Positions 15,388-23,244 of a DNA stretch of 63,371 bases are shown here, in pieces (position 1 is the stretch's first letter; every line of letters starts with the position of its first letter). This DNA is from Bacillota bacterium (lineage in GTDB: Bacteria; Bacillota; Clostridia; Christensenellales; Aristaeellaceae). The stretch spans positions 1 through 63,371 of the forward strand of contig JAFADG010000009.1 of NCBI GenBank assembly GCA_023425025.1, in the 5' to 3' direction. Below the pieces are notes generated by a model that had not been told where the DNA came from, searched no databases, and saw only the letters and a program-made list of their open reading frames with translations. The translations under genes were made by a program, and so were the position numbers.

Positions 15388-17537
15388 TAGTTTTCAACCG
15401 CATAGACTCTTTTTTCGACCAGTTGTCCCTTTTCCCAAGCGAGGTCTACTGCCCTGCCGCCCTTGATGCGCAGGCCCTTCACACAGCCTGACCCAAATTC
15501 CTTGGGCAGCGCCGGCAGATAGACCACCTCGCCGCCCCTGTCCTGCACCAGCATATTGGCGATGCCGGCGGCGCCGCCGAAATTGCCGTCGATCTGGAAC
15601 GGGGGATGCCCATCCCACAGGTTGGGGTAGGTGGAGCGGACCAGCAGCGTGTGCAGCTGGTGATAGGCCGCCTCGCTGTCACGCAACACGGCGTACAGGT
15701 TGATCAGCCAGGCGCAGCTCCAGCCCGTATGGCCGCCGCCGTTCTCGATGCGGCGGCCGAGGGACTTGCGGCAGGCGGCAATCAAATCCGCCTGGCCGTG
15801 GAACAGCTCCGAGGGGAACAGGCCGTACATGTGGGACAGGTGCCGGTGGCCCGGTTCCGGCTCATCAAAGTCTTCAGCCCATTCCAAAAGCTGGCCAAAA
15901 CGCCCGGTTTTATAGGGATACAGCTTTTCCTTTTTTGCGTGAATGTCTTCCAGCAGTTCATCCTGTATGCTCAGCGCCGCGCACATCTTTTCAAAATCGC
16001 CAAATACCTCCCGCACGAGGGTCATGTCCATGGCGCAGGCGTAGGTGATGGAGGCCGTGTCGCCGTTTGGTGCGGTAAAGGCATTCTCCGGCGAGGCGGA
16101 GGGGCAGATTACGTAATGGCCCGCATGCTCCACCAGAAAGTCCAGGCAGAACAGCGCGGCTTCCCGGAGGATGGGGTAGGCCTTTTCCTTCAGGAAGGCG
16201 ATGTCCCCGGTGTATTCATAATACCGCCAAAGCTCCTGGCACAGCCAGGCCCCGCCCATGGGGAAGAAGCCGTACTGCCCGCTGCCTTTTGCCCCTTCCT
16301 TATGCCCGTGTACCACGCCCACCGGATGGGTGCTGCGCCAGTAATCCGTATTGTGGCTCAGGGTAAAGCCGCGGCAGCCAAAGTGGATGGCAGCGGTCTT
16401 TTTGCCTTCCTCCACCACGCCTTCAAGCAGGGTAAAGTAAGGGGCCATGCATTCCCAAAGGCCGCAGGAAAGGGCCGGCCAGTAGTTCATTTGGGTGTTG
16501 ATGTTGGTGGTATAGTTGCTGCTCCACGGCGGCTGAATCTCCCAGTTCCACAGGCCCTGCAGGTTCATGGCCTCGCCGCCGGGGCGGGATGCGCTGACCA
16601 TTAAATATCTGCCGAACTGAAAGTACAGGGCAAACAGGCCGTTGTCTTTTTCTCCAGCCCGCAGGCGGCGGATGCGCTCATCGGTGGGGATGGCAAGCTG
16701 CGGTCCCAAGTCCAGCGATACCCTTTGGAACAGCTTTTGATAGTCCTGCAAATGGCTCGCCAGAAGGCTGTCGTAGCCTGCCTTCAAGGCCGGGTTGTTC
16801 ACTGCCGTAAAGGAAAGCACCGCGAAGCTGCCGCCGGAGATTTTTAACGAGTCTCCTTCATGGCTTGCCGTCCCGTCGGTTTGGAGCACCCGCAAAACCG
16901 CCTCAAACCGCATGCCTTTGTCGCCAAAGAATACCGGGTCCTTGACGCCGGTGTAGTTGGGGTCTACATGCTCAGGGCACTGGCCGGAAATCAGCAGGGC
17001 ATTCTCTCCGGCCTTCACGGCATAGCGCAATAAGCTGTCAAAGGTGAAGGTGAGGTCAAGCGGGCCGTTCTCCGCCCAAAAGCGAAGGATCATGGCCTTG
17101 TGCGGATGGCTGACAAAATACTCCCGCAGAAACCGCGTCCCGTTTTGGGTGTAGCTCACTTTGGCCAGGGCGGTGTCAAGATCCAATTCCCGAATGTAAT
17201 CTGTCACCGGGCCTTGCGTGCCGGTTTCCACAAACAGGTTGCCAAGGGGCATGTAGCTTTCGGTATACTCGCCCAGCATCCTGCTTTCCACAAGCTCCTG
17301 GGCTTTTTTGTATTCGCCCTGAAAGATCAACTCCCGCACGCGGGGCAGGGCGTCAAGCGCTGCCGGATTGTTCTTTTCCTGCTTATAACCGGACCAAAGG
17401 GTGCCCTCGTTCAAGCCGATCTGTTCCTTCTCCGCGCCGCCCCACACCATAGCGCCCAACAGTCCGTTGCCAAGGGGCAGCACCTCATCCCAGGTGGCGG
17501 CCGGCTGATGGTAAAACAATTTCAAATCCCCGCTCAT
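15387..17537 (-). CDS. GH95 family alpha-L-fucosidase (or alpha-L-galactosidase)
   Basis: A 716-residue glycosidase. The N-terminal beta domain starts with the family hallmark LFYHQPAATWDEVLPLGNG and GLNEGTLWSG; the (alpha/alpha)6 barrel has TNINTQMNYWPALSCGLW, and the segment HRHLSHMYGLFPS carries conserved active-site residues. The C-terminus includes FQIDGNFGGAAGI, again typical of GH95. The family releases terminal alpha-1,2-linked L-fucose with inversion; some members prefer L-galactose. There is no signal peptide, so the substrate is imported first. ATG at 17537 sits behind AAGGAGC and overlaps the stop of the GH31 gene as ATGA, so the two are translationally coupled. Together they fit removal of fucose and xylose from fucosylated xyloglucan oligomers. 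Confidence 0.9.
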   Translation of the reverse strand: MSGDLKLFYHQPAATWDEVLPLGNGLLGAMVWGGAEKEQIGLNEGTLWSGYKQEKNNPAALDALPRVRELIFQGEYKKAQELVESRMLGEYTESYMPLGNLFVETGTQGPVTDYIRELDLDTALAKVSYTQNGTRFLREYFVSHPHKAMILRFWAENGPLDLTFTFDSLLRYAVKAGENALLISGQCPEHVDPNYTGVKDPVFFGDKGMRFEAVLRVLQTDGTASHEGDSLKISGGSFAVLSFTAVNNPALKAGYDSLLASHLQDYQKLFQRVSLDLGPQLAIPTDERIRRLRAGEKDNGLFALYFQFGRYLMVSASRPGGEAMNLQGLWNWEIQPPWSSNYTTNINTQMNYWPALSCGLWECMAPYFTLLEGVVEEGKKTAAIHFGCRGFTLSHNTDYWRSTHPVGVVHGHKEGAKGSGQYGFFPMGGAWLCQELWRYYEYTGDIAFLKEKAYPILREAALFCLDFLVEHAGHYVICPSASPENAFTAPNGDTASITYACAMDMTLVREVFGDFEKMCAALSIQDELLEDIHAKKEKLYPYKTGRFGQLLEWAEDFDEPEPGHRHLSHMYGLFPSELFHGQADLIAACRKSLGRRIENGGGHTGWSCAWLINLYAVLRDSEAAYHQLHTLLVRSTYPNLWDGHPPFQIDGNFGGAAGIANMLVQDRGGEVVYLPALPKEFGSGCVKGLRIKGGRAVDLAWEKGQLVEKRVYAVEN

Positions 17538-19555
17538 ATGCGCAGCTCCTTGATGGTAATATTGCTTTCCTTCTTCGTGAAAACCGGGATGATGTCCAGG
17601 GGCGCGTGAGCCGTGACGGCCTGCCCGCCGGCGTATTCCCGGCCGGTGGCTTGCTCCACCCATACGGCGTCCTTGGGCAGGTACACCTCACGGCTTAGGA
17701 CGCCCGCCTCCAAAATGGGGGCCACCAGCATGTCCGGCCCGTACATATAGGCAGTGTCCTGCTTCCAGGCCGCTTCATCCTGCGGGAAATCGTAGAACAG
17801 CGGGCGCATGACGGGCGCGCCGCTTACGTGGGCTTCCTTCATCAGGCGGCGGGTATAGGGCCGCAGGCTTTCCCGAAGGCGGATGTAACGGGTAAACAAC
17901 GCCTGCATTTTTTCACCAAAGCTCCATATCTCATTTGGCGCGCCGCTGCCGAACTGGCGCACGCCTTTCCGGTATTCCTCCGTGGGCGGTTCGTAGGGCA
18001 GCCGGTCGCCGTGCATGCGCATGACGGGCGTGAACGCGCCCCAGGCGAACCAGCGGGCAAGCAGCTCCTGGAACTTTTCATCGGTGATGGTGCCGCCGCT
18101 GAAGCCGCCCAGGTCGCTGTTCCACCAGGGAATGCCCGCCATGGCCATGGACAGCCCGGCAGTGAGCTGCTCCTTCATGGAGCGGAAGGAGGAATCCACA
18201 TCCCCCGACCAGACCAGCGCGCCATACCGCTGGCTGCCGGCCCAGGCGCAGCGGACCAGGTTGACGATATCCGTTTGCCCTTGCGCGGTCATGCCGTCAT
18301 AAAAGGCCTTGGAATACAGGGCCGGATAAATGTTGCTGACCATGGCCGCCGGGCCCAGGTGGTAGCGCTGCAGGTCGAAGTCATACTTGCCGTATTCCGG
18401 CTCCGCCTCGTCCAGCCAGAAGATGCGCACGCCGTGGCGGTAATAGTTTTCCTTTACCTTCTGCCAGAGGAATTCCCGGGCGCCAGGGTGGGTGGCGTCG
18501 AAAAATACGCATTCGCCCATCCAGTTCATGTGGATCAAAAGGCCCCTGTCCACCTGCACCAGGAAGCCCTTTTCCGCCATCTCCCTATAATTTGTGCTGC
18601 GGCTGTCCACCGTGGGCCAGACGGAAACCATCAACTGGATGCCCAGGCCTGTAAGCTCTTCAATCATACCGGGAACATCCGGCCAATCCCTTTGGTCAAA
18701 GCGGAAATCGCCCTGCATCGTCCAGTGGAAAAAGTCCGCCACGATCACATCCATGGGCAGGCCCATGGCCTTGTGCCTGCGGGCAACGGACAAAAGCTCC
18801 TCCTGGGTGCGGTAGCGCAGGCGGCACTGCCAGTAGCCCAGGCCGTATTCCGGCATCATGGGCGCATAGCCCGTGGCGGCGGCATACTTTGCAAGGATAT
18901 CGGCCGGCGTATCCCCGGCGCAGATCCAGTAATCCAGCTCTTTGGCGTTTGCCGCTTCCCACTCCATCACGTTCATGCCCAAGGCCGCCCGGCCGATGGC
19001 AGGGTTGTTCCATAAGAAACCGTAGCCCAGGCTGGAATAGTAAAAGGGAACGGAGGCCTGGGTGTTGCGGTGGCACAGTTCCAGCACGGAGCCCTTTTTG
19101 TTAAGGCGGCCATCCTGGTACTGACCCATGCCGTATATATGCTCCGCGTCGTTGGATTCAAACCGTGCGGTCAGGCGCCAGCCGCTTTGCCCGGGTACGG
19201 GGCTCAATTCCCGGCCGTCCACGTTCAGCGGCATGGCATAGCGGTGGATGTTGTGGCGGTTGCGCCAGTATTCGCTGAGCAGGTTTTCGCCCCGCGCGTT
19301 TTCAAAGCGAAGCCAGCCCTCATCGTTTATATGGCAGGTGATGCTTCCGTTGCGCAAAAAGGCAGTATCCCCGTTGATTTCGCAAAGCGAATCGTTTTGG
19401 GCGGATACGTCCTCCAGCAGCGCCCAATCTTCCCCGGAAAAAGCGGGGTTGCGCGTGGCTCTTACCCGCAGGCCGTCTTTTCCCCAGGGGGCGACGCAAA
19501 CAAACTCCGTACCCATCCGGCGGTACAGGCATCCGTTTTCCAAATGCAGGCCCAT
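17534..19555 (-). CDS. GH31 family alpha-xylosidase-like glycosidase
   Basis: A 673-residue retaining glycosidase of family GH31. After an N-terminal beta-sandwich (to about 190) the TIM barrel shows the substrate-pocket segment PMDVIVADFFHWTMQGDFRF, the nucleophile Asp at about 382 in IFWLDEAEPEYG, and the acid/base Asp at about 450 in LVWSGDVDSSF. The WLDEAEPE nucleophile context is more usual in alpha-xylosidase and related branches than in starch alpha-glucosidases. No signal peptide is present. The ribosome binding site is AGGAGG 6 bases before the start. It is the first gene of a two-gene operon with the GH95 enzyme. Substrate assignment is by analogy. Confidence 0.87.
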   Translation of the reverse strand: MGLHLENGCLYRRMGTEFVCVAPWGKDGLRVRATRNPAFSGEDWALLEDVSAQNDSLCEINGDTAFLRNGSITCHINDEGWLRFENARGENLLSEYWRNRHNIHRYAMPLNVDGRELSPVPGQSGWRLTARFESNDAEHIYGMGQYQDGRLNKKGSVLELCHRNTQASVPFYYSSLGYGFLWNNPAIGRAALGMNVMEWEAANAKELDYWICAGDTPADILAKYAAATGYAPMMPEYGLGYWQCRLRYRTQEELLSVARRHKAMGLPMDVIVADFFHWTMQGDFRFDQRDWPDVPGMIEELTGLGIQLMVSVWPTVDSRSTNYREMAEKGFLVQVDRGLLIHMNWMGECVFFDATHPGAREFLWQKVKENYYRHGVRIFWLDEAEPEYGKYDFDLQRYHLGPAAMVSNIYPALYSKAFYDGMTAQGQTDIVNLVRCAWAGSQRYGALVWSGDVDSSFRSMKEQLTAGLSMAMAGIPWWNSDLGGFSGGTITDEKFQELLARWFAWGAFTPVMRMHGDRLPYEPPTEEYRKGVRQFGSGAPNEIWSFGEKMQALFTRYIRLRESLRPYTRRLMKEAHVSGAPVMRPLFYDFPQDEAAWKQDTAYMYGPDMLVAPILEAGVLSREVYLPKDAVWVEQATGREYAGGQAVTAHAPLDIIPVFTKKESNITIKELRI

Positions 19556-19669
19556 ATATACCTCCTGTTATCCAATTGTGCATGAGTTTGGGGTGCCGTG
19601 CTAACCTCATATTTTGTATATGATTATTCAAGGAGAAGGACTTCGCGTCTTCGGACGCGACCAAAGGGC

Positions 19670-19776
19670 TCCATAGCCGAAGCGCCGCCTGTGGCGGAGG
19701 AAGCGAGGCGGAGGAGGCTGGCGAAACAGAGCAATGCGAACGAAAGTGAGCAGTGCGACAATTGAGCCAGATGGGC
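19670..19776. repeat. Interspersed repeat, copy 1 (about 105 bp)
   Basis: From TCCATAGCCGAAGCGCCGCC to GAGCCAGATGGG this block matches 63223-63327 with only a handful of differences. It is rich in GCGGAGG/CCTCCGC. On the minus strand it reads as a peptide with SLLRLASSATGGASA, which is also produced by the other copy, but no full gene is attached. Confidence 0.8.
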
Positions 19777-19817
19777 CGGTCGGTCCGGCCTGCTTTTAAG
19801 GGGCATTGCTGTCCTGG

Positions 19818-19960
19818 CCAATCCTCAGTCAGCTTTGCTGACAGCTCCTTTCAAAAGGAGCCTGCCAATCCTCAGTCAGCTTTGCTGACAGCTCCTTTCA
19901 AAAGGAGCCTGCCAATCCTCAGTCAGGCTTCGCTTGACATCTCCTGTTCAAAACGAGGCT
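19818..19960. repeat. 47-bp tandem repeat, two exact copies and a degenerate third
   Basis: The unit beginning CCAATCCTCAGTCAGC runs 19818-19864 and is repeated at 19865-19911; a third, diverged copy starts at 19912. Each unit contains two small hairpins (GTCAGC-TTT-GCTGAC and CTCCTTT-CAA-AAGGAG). There are no spacers, so it is not a CRISPR array. No gene is found from 19556 to 20142. Confidence 0.85.
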
Positions 19961-20037
19961 TTTGCTTGCACTGCTCCTTTTCGCTGGCTTCCTGCGCTCT
20001 GCCTGCTGCCGCCACTATGCGGCTAGCGCGACAGCTC

Positions 20038-20070
20038 CAAAATAAAATACGATGCTGCTAGCAGCATCGT
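20038..20070 (-). terminator. Terminator of the signalling operon
   Basis: A perfect 22-base palindrome at 20049-20070 (half-site ACGATGCTGCT) is followed on the minus strand by the T-rich stretch ATTTTATTTT. It lies about 75 bases past the stop codon of the response regulator gene, the last gene of the operon. Confidence 0.75.
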
Positions 20071-20142
20071 AAAGCTTTTTTCTGCTTCTGTCAAGAAAGC
20101 GAAACGTTTTCTTTTTTGTGGAGAGAGTCATTGCCAAATCCG

Positions 20143-23100
20143 TCAGGCCGTTTCGAACGAGGGCAGCACATGGTTCACGAACGTATCCACGATGGCGGGG
20201 TCGTACAGCGTGCCGGAGAACCGCTTCAGCTCGTTCGCCGCGTCTTCCCGGCTGATGCCCTTGTGGTAGCTGCGTTCGCTGGTCATGGCGTCAAAGGAGT
20301 CCGCGATGGCGATGATTCTGGCCTCGATGGAAATGCTTTCGCCGGCGAGGCCCCGCGGATAGCCGGAGCCGTCCCACCGTTCATGGTGCTCCAGCACGAA
20401 CTGGGCCAGATCGGAAAATTCGCTGGAGGAGCTCAGTATGCGCCAGCCGGTTTCGGGATGGCGTTCGATTTCCCGCCGTTCCTCCGGCGTCAGCCGGCCC
20501 GGCTTGTTGAGGATCGTCTCATCCACGCCGATTTTGCCGATATCGTGCACCAGGCCGGCAATGCCGATCTGCTTGATCGTATCCTTGTCAAAATGCATTG
20601 CGGCGGCAATTTCCTGGCAAAGCCTGCTGACGCGCTCGGAATGCCGGGACTCCCTTTTGCTTTTTTCAAACAGGGCGTTCATGATGACGTTGATGATATT
20701 GCTGCGCAGGCTGGACCGTTCGTGCAGCTTGTTTTTGTACATCTGGTTTTCGGCGTTTGCCAGCGTTTCCGCCATGGATTGACTGCTGTCTGTGATGGTG
20801 TCGCAGCCAAAGGAGATGGACAGGTCCACGTTGGCCACCTTCACGCCCGCCGCGAAGCCCTCGATGCGGCCCAGGATTTGCATGGCCTCCTGCAGGCTGG
20901 TCTTTAAAAAGATAATGGCAAACTCGTCGCCGCCCAGTCTGGCGATGATGTCGTCATTCCTGCAGCCCTTGCAGATGGTGATGGCCGCTTTTTGCAAAAG
21001 CTCGTCGCCGACATTGTGGCCGAAGGAGTCGTTGATCAGCTTAAGGCCGTTGATGTCGCCTACCGCGATGGTCAGCGGCAGGTTGTGCTCGACATCCAGC
21101 TTTTTCATTTCCTCCTCAAAGAAGCGCCGGTTGTAGATCCCGGTCAACTGATCGTGGTAGCCCAGGTAAAACAGCTTTTTCTCCGCCGCGATCCTTTCGG
21201 TGATGTCCTGCCCCTGGGCGATGGTGGAGGTTTTGTGGACGCCGTCGATGTCATAGGTGGTGGCAAGGCTCCACAGGACCGTGCGTATGGACCGGTCCTT
21301 GTGGATGATTTCAAACTCCGTTGTCTCCAGGCTTTTTTGCCTGACGATGTTTTCGATTCTGTGAAGGACAATGCCCGCGCTTCTTGGGGGCATGAACGCG
21401 CCGATGCTTTTGCCCAGGATATCCGCTTCCCTTTTGCCCACCAGGTGCTGGAACGCGCCGTTGCATTTGGTGATGTTCAGCTGCTCGTCCCACACCACGA
21501 TGGGGGCGTTGGCGTTTTGGATCAGCTGCTCCAGATAGTCCTTTGTCTTTCGAAGCTCGATATCGTTGAGCTTGCGTTCGGTGATGTTTTCCACATACAG
21601 TATGATGCCGCCAATGGAGCCGTCCACCTCATACCAGGGGCGGCATTCCCATCTGTTCCAAATTGTGGAGCCATCGGCCCGCAGGAAGGTCTCCTCGTCC
21701 GCGGACACAACCGCGCCCTTGAGCGATTGCTGGTGCACCTTTTTCCACCTGTCCGGCAGGTCGGCAAACAATTCATAATGGCACCGGCCGATGATATCCT
21801 CCTTCAAATTGTAGTCATCCAGATAGCGCTGGCTGACATACAAGTACCGGAGTTCTTTGTCGTATACGGCCACTGCGCTGGAATTGTGCTCGATAATGTA
21901 GCGCATCAGGTCATGGGAATGGATCAGCGCTTTTTCCGCCAGCTTCCGGTCGGTGATATCGCGGAAATTGCATTGGATCAAAACGGTGTCGTCCACGGTA
22001 TAGGTGTTGCCGACAAACTCTATGTTTCTTACGCGGCCGTCCGCCGTCTTGAGCAGTATATTTTCATTGTAAAGATCTTTTCTTTCCCTGAGTGCTGCAA
22101 AGCTTTCGTAATCCTTGACGTACTCGCTGAACAGCCCGATTTCCCATACGGCATTGCCCAGGTAGTAATCGGCGGGATAGCCCAGCATGTCCGCGAGAAA
22201 GGGATTCACGTTTGTGATGATGCCGGTGGCCGCGTCCGCTATCAGTATGCCGGCTTTGGCTGTTTCAAACAGGCGCCGGTGCCGAAGCTCGGAATTCAAA
22301 AGCGCTTTTTCCGCCAGCTTTCTGGCCGTGATGTCACGGGTCACGCCCTGAAGGCCGATGATTTGGTTGTCCTGGTTCCGGACAAAGGAAACGTGCATGG
22401 CGACCCAGACGGTGCTGCCGTCGGCCCGGAAGTGTTCGAACTCAAACAGCCGGCTCCGGCCAAGGTCGGCTTCGGGATCGTTTTCCCGCTTCAATTCCTC
22501 AATCAGGGCGGTGCGGATGGAATCGATGGTGGCCTGCGAGAATTTCTTTTCCAGCGGCCACTGCAGATAGGCGTCGGCAGTATCGCCCACCAGGCGCTCG
22601 ATGGAGGGGCTGACATATTTGAGATGAAAGCTCAGGTCCGATGTCCAGACGACGTCGGATATGTTTTCCGCGATTCTGCGGTACTGCTCCTCGCTTTGAA
22701 GCAGGGATTTTTCGCTTTCCCGGCGGGCCTTGTTTTCCTTGCGCAATTCCTCCAGCAGCTTTAAGGTTTCCTGGTGCGCCGCCTTGAGCTTGCTTGTTTT
22801 TTCATCCACCAGCGCGGCGAGCATCTTTTTTTCGTTCTGCTTTTGCCGGTTGGCGGCCCGGATCTTGAGCATGGCCCGGATCTGCGCGATCAGCTCGCTC
22901 TGGTCGATGGGCTTTGTCAAAAACGCGTCCCCGCCGCTTTCCAGGGCGCGGATGCGGCATTGCTTGTCATCCTTCATGGCGGTGACAAACACCACCGGGA
23001 TCTCCTTGAGCACCCGGTCGGCCTTTATCCATTGGCATACCTCGTACCCGTCCATGCCGGGCATCAGGATATCCAGCAGGATCACATCCGGTTCCTCGGC

Positions 23101-23244
23101 GGCAGCCAGGGCGATCCCTTCCTGACCGGACAGGGCGGTGATCACCGACACATCCGGAAACGCATCCTTGATGGAGGCGTTCAGGGTGATCAGGTTGTCC
23201 CCGTTGTCGTCAATGGCAAGGATTGTAGCAGGCTTATTCTCCAT
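20143..23244 (-). CDS. Response regulator with PAS repeats, GGDEF and HD-GYP domains
   Basis: A 1033-residue cytoplasmic protein. Order: receiver domain (5-122, phospho-acceptor Asp58 in VILLDILMPGMDG, Lys111 in FLTKP), a coiled coil (about 135-185), four PAS domains (about 186-690, each ending in an ITDRK/ITARK-type junction), a GGDEF domain with intact active site (IIARLGGDEFAIIF), and an HD-GYP domain (VHDIGKIG, HHERWDGSGYPRGLAG). It can in principle both make and hydrolyse cyclic-di-GMP under control of phosphorylation and PAS ligands. ATG at 23244 was chosen from GAGGTG upstream; it overlaps the hybrid kinase gene by 11 bases, which names that kinase as the likely phosphodonor. Confidence 0.92.
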   Translation of the reverse strand: MENKPATILAIDDNGDNLITLNASIKDAFPDVSVITALSGQEGIALAAAEEPDVILLDILMPGMDGYEVCQWIKADRVLKEIPVVFVTAMKDDKQCRIRALESGGDAFLTKPIDQSELIAQIRAMLKIRAANRQKQNEKKMLAALVDEKTSKLKAAHQETLKLLEELRKENKARRESEKSLLQSEEQYRRIAENISDVVWTSDLSFHLKYVSPSIERLVGDTADAYLQWPLEKKFSQATIDSIRTALIEELKRENDPEADLGRSRLFEFEHFRADGSTVWVAMHVSFVRNQDNQIIGLQGVTRDITARKLAEKALLNSELRHRRLFETAKAGILIADAATGIITNVNPFLADMLGYPADYYLGNAVWEIGLFSEYVKDYESFAALRERKDLYNENILLKTADGRVRNIEFVGNTYTVDDTVLIQCNFRDITDRKLAEKALIHSHDLMRYIIEHNSSAVAVYDKELRYLYVSQRYLDDYNLKEDIIGRCHYELFADLPDRWKKVHQQSLKGAVVSADEETFLRADGSTIWNRWECRPWYEVDGSIGGIILYVENITERKLNDIELRKTKDYLEQLIQNANAPIVVWDEQLNITKCNGAFQHLVGKREADILGKSIGAFMPPRSAGIVLHRIENIVRQKSLETTEFEIIHKDRSIRTVLWSLATTYDIDGVHKTSTIAQGQDITERIAAEKKLFYLGYHDQLTGIYNRRFFEEEMKKLDVEHNLPLTIAVGDINGLKLINDSFGHNVGDELLQKAAITICKGCRNDDIIARLGGDEFAIIFLKTSLQEAMQILGRIEGFAAGVKVANVDLSISFGCDTITDSSQSMAETLANAENQMYKNKLHERSSLRSNIINVIMNALFEKSKRESRHSERVSRLCQEIAAAMHFDKDTIKQIGIAGLVHDIGKIGVDETILNKPGRLTPEERREIERHPETGWRILSSSSEFSDLAQFVLEHHERWDGSGYPRGLAGESISIEARIIAIADSFDAMTSERSYHKGISREDAANELKRFSGTLYDPAIVDTFVNHVLPSFETA

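Noticed and set aside
19818..19960. Possible CRISPR array
   Set aside because: The 47-bp units are directly adjacent without spacers, only two are exact, and no cas gene is in the window.
19624..20061. Open frames on both strands within the repeat patch
   Set aside because: They are translations of the interspersed and tandem repeats; the same peptide arises from the copy at 63223-63371 and no start signals are present.
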